Source of the DNA: Peribacillus asahii
Lineage (GTDB): Bacteria; Bacillota; Bacilli; Bacillales; DSM-1321
DNA: 64,000 nucleotides
Assembly: GCF_004006295.1 (NCBI RefSeq)
Contig: NZ_CP026095.1
Location: forward strand, 2,590,001 to 2,654,000
Direction: 5' to 3'
Positions 54,098 to 62,024 of the stretch are shown here, piece after piece (the stretch's first letter is position 1; each line of letters begins with the position of its first letter). The position numbers were made by a program, and so were the translations under genes. The notes beneath the pieces are model-generated. The model was not told the origin of the DNA. It searched no databases and saw nothing but the letters and a program-made list of their open reading frames with translations.

Positions 54098-54984
54098 AAG
54101 GAGGAATGAATCTAAAACCTAGTATTCTATTTCCAATCATTAATGATTTATCTAAACAAGCTCACTCTATACAGCTACTTTGTCATCTAGCTAAAGTATC
54201 AAGAAGTGGATACTACAAGTGGATAAAGCGTAAAGCATTACCTTCGGAAAAGCAGATAGAGGATGAGAAGCTAAAGCAGAAAATAATAGAATGTCATCAG
54301 AAATATAAGGGCATCTATGGCTATAGAAGAATACAAATTTGGTTAAAGAGGACCTATGATATTCATATTAATCACAAAAAAGTTCAACGATTACTAAGTG
54401 AGCTAGGTATTAAAGCAATTATCAGGAAGAAACGAATTTATTACGGTAAGAAAGAACCTTATCTTATCTCGAATAATTATTTAAATAGATCCTTTTACGC
54501 TTCTCGCCCTAATGAAAAGTGGGTAACGGATATTACGTACCTCATTTTCAATGGACAGAAACTATACTTGTCTGCCATCAAAGACCTATATAATAACGAA
54601 GTTGTTGCGTGCCAAATTAGTAGACGTAATGATTATAAACTAGTCTTGGATACTCTTAAAAAAGCCCTAAAAGGAAGGAATGTAAAGGGACTCCTTCTCC
54701 ATAGTGATCAAGGATACCAATACACTTCCCATAACTATAATCAGCTACTCGCAAGAAATAAAATGAAAGCTAGTATGTCTAGAAAGGGAAACTGTTGGGA
54801 TAACGCTAGTATGGAAAATTTCTTTAGTCATTTAAAAACAGAATGTTTTAACCTACATACTTTTAAAACTTCACAAGAGGTTAGAAGGGCTATTAAAGAC
54901 TACATTCACTTTTATAACCACGAAAGGTTTCAAACCAAGCTAAACAACCTGACTCCTATCGAATATAGAAGTCAGGCTTCTTAA
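54094..54984 (+). CDS. IS3-family transposase OrfB (copy B)
   Basis: 296 residues with an intact DDE core (WVTDITYL, LLHSDQGYQYTS, CWDNASMENFF). Expressed as OrfAB by -1 frameshifting. Differs from copy A in CQISRR, ALKGRN and LLARNK. Confidence 0.95.
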   Translation: MKGGMNLKPSILFPIINDLSKQAHSIQLLCHLAKVSRSGYYKWIKRKALPSEKQIEDEKLKQKIIECHQKYKGIYGYRRIQIWLKRTYDIHINHKKVQRLLSELGIKAIIRKKRIYYGKKEPYLISNNYLNRSFYASRPNEKWVTDITYLIFNGQKLYLSAIKDLYNNEVVACQISRRNDYKLVLDTLKKALKGRNVKGLLLHSDQGYQYTSHNYNQLLARNKMKASMSRKGNCWDNASMENFFSHLKTECFNLHTFKTSQEVRRAIKDYIHFYNHERFQTKLNNLTPIEYRSQAS

Positions 54985-55217
54985 CTGCGCTTATTTTTTG
55001 TGTCTACTTGACAGGGGTCAGATCAGTTCCAGAAACGCGCCCGATTGCGGAAGATTGTTTCAAAGACTGTATTGAAGAAAAGCTCCCGTTACTTTAAGTG
55101 TATAACTTCACAATCTAGCTTTTATAATAGTTCCTGTTCCATTACTTAATTAAAAACAGAAGTTGCCGTAACCACTAAAAAAAGCCACCAATAATGGCAG
55201 TTGAGAAATTTTTATAT

Positions 55218-56420
55218 TTAGATATCATATTGACTTTTAAATTTGAAAATCTCATCAACAGCTTGATGATACCCACCCAATTTTTTAAAGGATTCCTTAA
55301 TATTTGCAACGGCTTTATGGAAGGATGGGTGGTTTAACACATGTTCTGCAGCTTCATATAGTTGATTTGCCGTCAAACTTTGCATTTGTAATTGAATACC
55401 TGCTCCGATATTGGCAACTTGTTGAGCAATTATAGGCTGATCCGCACTTTGTGGGATTACAATTAGCGGAACCCCGTAATAGAGACCTTCATTGGTACTG
55501 TTCATTCCACCATGTGTGATAAATAATTTAGTGTATTTTAGCAATTCGGTTTGTGCAACATAATTTTTCACAATGAAGTTTTGGGGGATTTCTCCCAATT
55601 CACCTAGTTGGGTTTGTTCCCCAATAGACATAACAACGGTATGATCAGTGTTCCCCAATGCCTTAAAACAAAGCTTATAGAAATCAATGGCTTGGTTAAA
55701 GACAGTACCCAGTGAAATGTAAATGGGGCTTTTTCTTTTGATTGCAGTAAGGTCGAAGTTTTCTTGCGTTAATCGTGAAGAGATGGATGGACCTACAAAT
55801 TTATATGTTTGGTTAAATGCTTCTCCAAAAGGTTGGAACTCCCTAGTTGTATAAACCATTGTAAGTGGTGCAGGGTTACAAAAAACTTCATAAGGAGAAC
55901 TGATTTCAACATCATATTTTTCTTTAATTTTTGTTGTCAGGTTTTGAAAATCATCATTTATCCTTTTAAAAATTTCTGTTGGGACATTTTGTGAAAGATG
56001 TTCTAATGTTCTATCGAATGATATTTTAGTCTGCGCAAAAGATGTACACGAATTAATCGCGGGAAGCTTAAGGATTTGGGCAAGTAAACGTCCACAACCA
56101 AACATAGAATCGTGGATGATGTAATCAAAATGCTCTCCTTTAATCTGTTCAAGAACGCCAGGTATGACGATATCTGCCGTATGTAAAAGACCGTTGACTC
56201 TTTCGAGTAAATGATTTCTTCCACCTGAGATAAAGGCTTTTATAAATTTTTGACCGTCAAATGTTCGTACAGTAGCTCCAGTCTTCTCAATACGCTCTCG
56301 AAAAGCTTCTATCGTAAAGTACACTACCTCTTCTCCACGCGAAATAAGCTCTTGCACAACTCCAATAGTTGGATTGATATGTCCTTCTGATCCACCATTA
56401 ATAAATAAAACACGTGCCAA
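55218..56420 (-). CDS. Macrolide-type glycosyltransferase (MGT/YjiC-like)
   Basis: About 400 residues from TTG 56420, chosen for spacing to the SD (aaggag); the GTG at 56429 overlaps it. GT-B fold of family GT1: N-terminal ARVLFINGGSEGHINPTIGV (acceptor side) and the nucleotide-sugar motif FITHGGMNSTNEGLYYGVPL IVIPQSADQ (HGG, E and Q, near residues 295-320). Relatives glycosylate macrolides, flavonoids or other aglycones using UDP-glucose. It lies between two inverted IS3 copies. Confidence 0.9.
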   Translation of the reverse strand: MARVLFINGGSEGHINPTIGVVQELISRGEEVVYFTIEAFRERIEKTGATVRTFDGQKFIKAFISGGRNHLLERVNGLLHTADIVIPGVLEQIKGEHFDYIIHDSMFGCGRLLAQILKLPAINSCTSFAQTKISFDRTLEHLSQNVPTEIFKRINDDFQNLTTKIKEKYDVEISSPYEVFCNPAPLTMVYTTREFQPFGEAFNQTYKFVGPSISSRLTQENFDLTAIKRKSPIYISLGTVFNQAIDFYKLCFKALGNTDHTVVMSIGEQTQLGELGEIPQNFIVKNYVAQTELLKYTKLFITHGGMNSTNEGLYYGVPLIVIPQSADQPIIAQQVANIGAGIQLQMQSLTANQLYEAAEHVLNHPSFHKAVANIKESFKKLGGYHQAVDEIFKFKSQYDI

Positions 56421-56429
56421 TTCTACCAC

Positions 56430-56751
56430 TCCTTAGGTAAAGATGTTTTCTAGATGTTGCTTTAAAATAAAGTTTGATCAAAAATACCTCACAAACCCGT
56501 ATTTTACGGTAAATAAGAAGAATCCATTTTGAAAAAAGATTGATTAAAATGGATTCGTATCTAGCAGATTTAAGTTTCAGTTTTATAAAAAAGTTTGATC
56601 ATTTTCTACCTGTGTTGCTCAACAATCGCGCCCGATTGTTGAAGATCATTATTCAACTCAAGCCCCCAATAGCTGAAAAAATAATAATTTTATTCTTTTT
56701 CATCTGGTTTTCTTAAAAGTTAGAGGAAAATCCACGTGATATATCAAATAG
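56430..56751. other. Intergenic with hairpins and a palindromic repeat
   Basis: 56520-56556: stem GAATCCATTTT / AAAATGGATTC. 56611-56643: CAACAATCGCGCCCGATTGT, an unoccupied piece of the dispersed repeat. No gene seen. Confidence 0.5.
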
Positions 56752-57411
56752 TTATTTTTTTCTATTATGTTTTGCATTTATTTCTTTTATATAATCTTCT
56801 CGATATGATTTGAAATCTTCTTCATAAACCCCAGCTTCCTTTAGTATCTGTTCTACTTTAGGGATTATAGGTTTTTCTATATGTTTTACATTAAAATTTC
56901 TAAGCATTGAAAGAACTTGGTCAGCAAATATTGTTTGATTTTCTACTTGATAAGCGAGTACTTGGTAACACGCTTGGATAAATTCTTCAGGTTTAAATTC
57001 ACCCTTCATTGTATTAATAGCTCTAATACACAACACAATATTATCTTTTTTATATGGAGCCTTCTGATCACCATTTTTAGATATTTTACGGTCAATACTA
57101 AAACCAAGAACAGCTAATTTTCGATTATATTGTTCTAGTTCTTCTTCTTTTCCATCAACTTTAAGTCGTTCTGTATATTCTCTGTCCCTTAACATCATTT
57201 CAAGTCCGGTATAAGAACAATACTTGTTATCAATATATAGTGTCCGCAAATGTTTTGCTAACTTAACTTCATCGTCGAAACCTTCAATTTTTATATCTCG
57301 GTCCTCGTGAAATTTTTGATATGCCCTTTTGTAGAAGTTCCAACAACTCTCACATTCCTCTCTAGTTCCGATGGTTGTTTCTTCTTCGCAAATTCTACAT
57401 ATTTTACCCAT
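56752..57411 (-). CDS. Zinc-finger HNH-like endonuclease, phage or homing type
   Basis: 219 residues. N-terminal zinc ribbon with CRIC (5-8) and CESC (20-23). The middle has CSYTGLEM and FSIDRKISKNGDQKAPYKKD, NIVLCIRAINTMKGEF. The pattern C-x-x-T-G ... S-x-D-R ... Y-x-K-x-N-I ... N-x-M-K is that of HNH-like nucleases in phages and homing elements. The C-terminal 60 residues are helical and charged. SD gggaga precedes the ATG. A group II intron scrap lies next to it on the same strand. Function inferred from motif only. Confidence 0.55.
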   Translation of the reverse strand: MGKICRICEEETTIGTREECESCWNFYKRAYQKFHEDRDIKIEGFDDEVKLAKHLRTLYIDNKYCSYTGLEMMLRDREYTERLKVDGKEEELEQYNRKLAVLGFSIDRKISKNGDQKAPYKKDNIVLCIRAINTMKGEFKPEEFIQACYQVLAYQVENQTIFADQVLSMLRNFNVKHIEKPIIPKVEQILKEAGVYEEDFKSYREDYIKEINAKHNRKK

Positions 57412-57461
57412 AAATATTTCTCTCCCTATTTACCATAAATTAATTGTTTTTTGTTTAACAA

Positions 57462-57552
57462 GTCGAGTAGAAGGGAATCTCTCTACCTCGCGGTAGATTG
57501 TATTCCTCCCCCCTCACAGAACCGTGCTTGCGCAATTAACGCACACGGCTCC
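57462..57552 (-). other. Group II intron 3' remnant (domains V and VI)
   Basis: On the minus strand GAGCCGTGTGCG ... GCACGGTTC forms the domain V-like hairpin (57519-57551) with the AGC triad. Then TGTGAGGGGG leads to a domain VI-like stem (CTACC / GGTAG) and CTACTCGAC at the end. No intron-encoded reverse transcriptase remains. Confidence 0.6.
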
Positions 57553-57643
57553 TCCTAGTTACCATTCACATAATATAGCTAATCTCTTTTCTTAAGTCAT
57601 ATATGTTAACCTTAATTCTTGCGTAAGGTAATGGGTATTTATT

Positions 57644-57817
57644 AAGAAAGAGTCTGAGCATCTGAAATTAGTGACAAATGATTTATCTGCAAGCTTAGCA
57701 AAAGATTGGAATGCAAGAATCGTTTCAATTGACGAAGGGGTCACACATATAATCCTAATGGCAGATACTATCTCTGCGGGAGTTGTAAAGCAGTTTCCGG
57801 ATAAATTTAAAAAATAA
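57644..57817 (+). pseudogene. C-terminal fragment of an unknown small protein
   Basis: The open frame reads KKESEHLKLVTNDLSASLAK, then DWNARIVSIDEGVTHIILMA, then DTISAGVVKQFPDKFKK and TAA, without a start. It is followed by a good terminator. Resembles the tail of small Bacillus proteins, but I do not recognise the family. Confidence 0.4.
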
Positions 57818-57821
57818 TTTT

Positions 57822-57858
57822 AAGAATCTCCAGCATTCTGTTGGAGATTCTTTCATTA
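57822..57858 (+). terminator. Terminator
   Basis: Arms AGAATCTCCA and TGGAGATTCT around the gcattctgt loop, then TTCATTAT on the plus strand. Confidence 0.6.
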
Positions 57859-57981
57859 TGGGGGGCATTTGCATACGTTTATACAACTGGTTCAAGCAAA
57901 TACCACGCCCTGGTTGCGTAACTGCATTATTGCACTAAACTGCTTCGTTAGCTTAATAAGAAATTTGAAATAAATGTATGC

Positions 57982-58362
57982 TTAATGCCTTTTTTCTTCC
58001 CAAGTCTTCATTAAATCCCTGTGAAATTCCTTTGGCTTTTCAATATAAAACCAATCGATGGAATGGGCAGGGGTTGGCATCCATTTCTTACGACGGATTC
58101 TAATCTTTTCGTGATATGTATAGTGCGGATAAATCACGGTTGACTTCATACCTCTTACATTGGAATATTGAATACTTTCAATCTCATTCCAATAGACTTT
58201 ATTTCCTTGTAAATCAATTACAATTCCTTCTTTATCCCAATAAAATCCCTTACCCTGTCTTCTTTTTCTTAAGAGATAAATCGAATACCCTAAAAATAAT
58301 AATGAAAAAATTAACCCAACAATTGAGTAGAATATATTTGAGAGAATGTCTTTTAATTCCAT
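57982..58362 (-). CDS. Membrane-anchored protein with a possible PH-like domain, perhaps frameshifted
   Basis: 126 residues: one or two membrane helices (IFYSIVGLIFSLLFLGYSIY), a basic loop, then a beta-rich part (GFYWDKEGIVIDLQGNKVYW NEIESIQYS) like bacterial PH-type membrane proteins. Upstream, in another frame, a helix (MYKISLYPIFALMFTGGIMF from 58438) would join it if one base changed in the long T run near 58375, so the true gene may span 57982-58438 and be broken. Function unknown. Confidence 0.5.
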   Translation of the reverse strand: MELKDILSNIFYSIVGLIFSLLFLGYSIYLLRKRRQGKGFYWDKEGIVIDLQGNKVYWNEIESIQYSNVRGMKSTVIYPHYTYHEKIRIRRKKWMPTPAHSIDWFYIEKPKEFHRDLMKTWEEKRH

Positions 58363-58540
58363 AAAACAAAATAAAAAAAAACATTATTCCACCAGTAAAC
58401 ATTAAAGCGAATATTGGATACAAAGAAATTTTATACATTCTCAATTGTTCCAAATATAACAACACCTTTCTAGATTTGATTTGTTGTTATTTTATCAGTT
58501 TTTCTTCTTGAACTAATCTGATTCGTTACTTGAATAAGAA

Positions 58541-58570
58541 AAAGGCATTTCCTTGTTCCAGTAATGCACC
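58541..58570. repeat. Dispersed palindromic repeat, unoccupied
   Basis: Arms GCATTTCC and AGTAATGC around CTTGTTCC; contains the target bases GTTC at 58555-58558. Preceded by ttacttgaataagaaaaa as at IS3 copy B. No IS present. Confidence 0.6.
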
Positions 58571-58608
58571 TTTAGTTCAAAAAGATATTAATGTTACTAT
58601 CCTTATTA

Positions 58609-58766
58609 TCATTCTTCAGAGGGAATAAGGTTCCTTAACCATTGTAAAAATGTTTTTTCAGTGTCTTCTTTTGCGGCAACCCAAATATACACACAGCAAG
58701 TACTGCAATGCCCACAAGAAAAATAACTACTTTTAAGAAAATTGTTGAACCTTGTTTACGTTTCAT
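58609..58766 (-). pseudogene. Small membrane protein broken by a TG-repeat shift
   Basis: ATG 58766 (SD aggagagg) gives MKRKQGSTIFLKVVIFLVGI and AVLAVC. Removing two bases of a TGTGTG run would continue it as IWVAAKEDTEKTFLQWLRNL IPSEE to TGA 58611, 51 residues. As written it ends at codon 43 with an odd tail. The N-terminus resembles DUF2975 proteins but is much shorter. Confidence 0.45.
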
Positions 58767-59104
58767 AAAAGCACCTCTCCTATTTACTTTCAATTCGATA
58801 TTAGCACTCAATTTATTGTTTTAAAATAAATAATTATTATATTACATTACTTATTTATCGATAATAATTTTGATTTTGAACAAAAATAAAAAGCATTCCT
58901 CTAAAGAAACGCTTATAACCTTAAACTATTCAATTTACAACTCGTTCAACTTAACCTACTTCATTTCAATCCAATACTTCACACGCAATCTTTTATGAGT
59001 ATTCTTCTTCCTGTCCCCTCAACAACCCAGACCTTTCATGCAAAAAGGACGCTTTTCCTATTCTGATCTGACCCCTGTCAAGTAGACACAAAAAATAAGC
59101 GCAG

Positions 59105-59995
59105 TTAAGAAGCCTGACTTCTATATTCGATAGGAGTCAGGTTGTTTAGCTTGGTTTGAAACCTTTCGTGGTTATAAAAGTGAATGTAGTCTTTAATAGC
59201 CCTTCTAACCTCTTGTGAAGTTTTAAAAGTATGTAGGTTAAAACATTCTGTTTTTAAATGACTAAAGAAATTTTCCATACTAGCGTTATCCCAACAGTTT
59301 CCCTTTCTAGACATACTAGCTTTCATTTTATTTCTTGCGAGTAGCTGATTATAGTTATGGGAAGTGTATTGGTATCCTTGATCACTATGGAGAAGGAGTC
59401 CCTTTACATTCCTTCCTTTTAGGGCTTTTTTAAGAGTATCCAAGACTAGTTTATAATCATTACGTCTACTAATTTGGCACGCAACAACTTCGTTATTATA
59501 TAGGTCTTTGATGGCAGACAAGTATAGTTTCTGTCCATTGAAAATGAGGTACGTAATATCCGTTACCCACTTTTCATTAGGGCGAGAAGCGTAAAAGGAT
59601 CTATTTAAATAATTATTCGAGATAAGATAAGGTTCTTTCTTACCGTAATAAATTCGTTTCTTCCTGATAATTGCTTTAATACCTAGCTCACTTAGTAATC
59701 GTTGAACTTTTTTGTGATTAATATGAATATCATAGGTCCTCTTTAACCAAATTTGTATTCTTCTATAGCCATAGATGCCCTTATATTTCTGATGACATTC
59801 TATTATTTTCTGCTTTAGCTTCTCATCCTCTATCTGCTTTTCCGAAGGTAATGCTTTACGCTTTATCCACTTGTAGTATCCACTTCTTGATACTTTAGCT
59901 AGATGACAAAGTAGCTGTATAGAGTGAGCTTGTTTAGATAAATCATTAATGATTGGAAATAGAATACTAGGTTTTAGATTCATTCCTCCTTTCAC
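59105..59995 (-). CDS. IS3-family transposase OrfB (copy C)
   Basis: 296 residues identical to OrfB of copy B, with an intact DDE core (WVTDITYL, LLHSDQGYQYTS, CWDNASMENFF). Confidence 0.95.
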   Translation of the reverse strand: MKGGMNLKPSILFPIINDLSKQAHSIQLLCHLAKVSRSGYYKWIKRKALPSEKQIEDEKLKQKIIECHQKYKGIYGYRRIQIWLKRTYDIHINHKKVQRLLSELGIKAIIRKKRIYYGKKEPYLISNNYLNRSFYASRPNEKWVTDITYLIFNGQKLYLSAIKDLYNNEVVACQISRRNDYKLVLDTLKKALKGRNVKGLLLHSDQGYQYTSHNYNQLLARNKMKASMSRKGNCWDNASMENFFSHLKTECFNLHTFKTSQEVRRAIKDYIHFYNHERFQTKLNNLTPIEYRSQAS

Positions 59996-60282
59996 ATCTT
60001 TAAAAGCTTTTTTAACAGTTCATTCTCAGCTTCTAATCGCTTTATTTTCTGTTGGGTATTTTCAAAGGTAGATGAAGAGACTCTACCAGACCCACTTTTC
60101 CTGCCACGTTTTTCTCTAAGACCAACCATCCCATCTTCACTAAACTGTTTAACCCATCGTTGTATGTTTTTTCGATGAGTGTTTAATTCTCTGGAAACAG
60201 CTGCATAATTCTTCTTTTGATAAAATAAATCCACTGCTTTTTTCTTGAATGATATATCATAAGTCTCTGCTTTTTTCTCCAT
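59992..60282 (-). CDS. IS3-family transposase OrfA (copy C)
   Basis: 96 residues identical to OrfA of copy B: HTH plus leucine zipper, with the A_AAA_AAG slippery site before the overlap with orfB. The real start is ATG 60282 behind an aaggggg SD; a longer upstream frame is fortuitous. Confidence 0.9.
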   Translation of the reverse strand: MEKKAETYDISFKKKAVDLFYQKKNYAAVSRELNTHRKNIQRWVKQFSEDGMVGLREKRGRKSGSGRVSSSTFENTQQKIKRLEAENELLKKLLKM

Positions 60283-60424
60283 AAAAAAATACCCCCTTAA
60301 TAATAGACAGATTAATGCGCTTTTTAAAACGTGTCTACTATAAGGGGAGCATACCAATTCCGGAAATGCGCCCTTTTCTAGAATATCTAACACAACCTAC
60401 TCCTGACGATGAGTTAACTCTCTG

Positions 60425-61913
60425 TTAGTTCGCAGCACCCTGCTTTATTTTCAATTTCTTTTCTTGTGGAACAGACCGTTTTATAAATAATGAAACTATC
60501 CATGCGATGACTACTAGTACGAATGCAAGTAAGAACGCGCTTTTCATTCCAGCAATCATCGCCAGGATTTGTAATGTAGACTCCTGTTCCTTAATCACTG
60601 TTTTTTCCATAAAACGAGTAGAACTATTGGTCATGATTGATACAAGTAATGCTGTCCCGACAGCGCCAGCCACCTGCTGAAGAGTACTGATAATAGCCGT
60701 ACCGTGTGGATATAATGGAGGTGGCAATTCGTTCAAAGCGTTGGTCATGACCGGCATCATAACCATTGAAATCCCCAACATTAATAGCGTATTAAAAATC
60801 ATAATCGTGCTGTAGGGTGTTGACAATGTGATAAAAGCAAATTGCCACAGCGTATTTGCTACCAACCCCAATCCGATAAGCGCAAGCCACTTCGCACCAA
60901 ATTTATCAAATAACCGGCCTGTAATTGGTGACATTATTCCCATAACAATACCGCCTGGCAACATAATCAAACCCGCCTCCAACGGACTGTAACCTAACGC
61001 ATTCTGGAGAAAAATCGGCAACAACATCATCGCTGAAAACATCGCCATCATGACAATCATCATAATCAGCGTCGACATCCTAAAAATGTTGTATTTAAAT
61101 GTTCTTAAATCTAGCAACGGTTGTGAAATTGTTAATTGCCTCCAAGTAAACAAGACTAAAGAAACAACGCCGATTGCAATTGGAACTAGGACTTCATTGC
61201 TCGACCAACCCCCATGACCTTCACCAGAACTGCTGAATCCATACACAATCCCCCCAAAGCCTAAGGTTGAAAGTAGAAGCGATATCGGATCAATCTTCGG
61301 TTTAGTCGTCTCCGTCACGTTTTTGAGCATCATATATGCAAATATAATAACAAACAATGCAATCGGCAGAACGCCGTAAAAGAGAACCCTCCAACTGAAA
61401 TGCTCTACAATGATTCCTGATAGAGTGGGTCCAATCGCTGGAGCAAAAGTAATGACAATTCCAATTGTCCCCATTGCTGAACCCCTTTTTTTCAATAGGA
61501 ACGATGGAGAATACCACATTGGTTAGTAAAGGAAAGAGCAGCCCGGTACCCGCCGCTTGAAGCAGCCTTCCAATCAAAAGCACTTCGATCCCTGGTGCAA
61601 TAGCCGCTATAAATGTCCCCGCCGTAAACAAGCCCATAGCTCCAAGGAACAAGCTTCTTGTCGTGAACCGCTGAATTAAATAAGCTGTGACTGGTATAAG
61701 CACACCAATAACTAGTAGATATCCAGTTGTCAACCATTGCGCGGTACTCGGCAAGATTCCGAAGTCATTCATAATTTTCGGCAATGCTACGTTAAGCAGC
61801 GTTTCATTCAAAATGGCCACAAACACACCTAGAATCATAATCATGACCAACAAAAAGTTACCTCTGCTCCCAAATGTCCCTCCGTTTTGAGTCGCTTCAT
61901 TTTGATTTTTCAA
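60425..61913 (-). pseudogene. DHA2-family MFS drug exporter (EmrB/QacA-like), frameshifted in an A run
   Basis: From TTG 61913 (SD aaaggag) the first 135 residues are DHA2 (ILNETLLNVALPKIMNDFGI, GRLLQAAGTGLLFPLLTN). At an A7 run near 61490 (after IVPIEKK) the frame changes; removing one A gives EKRGSAMGTIGIVITFAPAI GPTLSGII, and the rest is open to 60425, 495 residues with 14 helices. Intact relatives export drugs or lipids with H+. Homopolymer position, so real mutation versus sequencing error is undecided. No regulator next to it. Confidence 0.8.
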
Positions 61914-62024
61914 ATTCTTTCTCCTTTCGATTTGCAAAATACCTAATTAAAATATGGTTACATTAACGATATAATCGTCAGTTCAGAACAATTGGCGTGA
62001 CTATACATTTCTTTCTCTTCCTTG

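Larger units (their letters stand above)
53733..55025 (+). mobile_element. IS3-family insertion sequence, copy B (1293 bp)
   Basis: Same ends as copy A, with 4-bp duplication GTTC (53729-53732 and 55026-55029). The flanks join to a palindrome whose arms are GCGTTTC and GAAACGC, the insertion being in its loop. Its proteins are identical to those of copy C. Confidence 0.95.
59064..60356 (-). mobile_element. IS3-family insertion sequence, copy C (1293 bp, inverted)
   Basis: Same ends in inverted orientation, with 4-bp duplication ATTC (59060-59063 and 60357-60360). The flanks join to a palindrome (gcttttcc ... ggaaatgc), insertion in the loop. Near-identical to copy B. Together B and C flank a 4-kb segment, but each has its own target duplication, so they inserted independently. 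Confidence 0.95.

Noticed and set aside
53733..60356. Composite transposon made by IS3 copies B and C
   Set aside because: Each copy has its own 4-bp duplication and its own palindrome, so they inserted separately.
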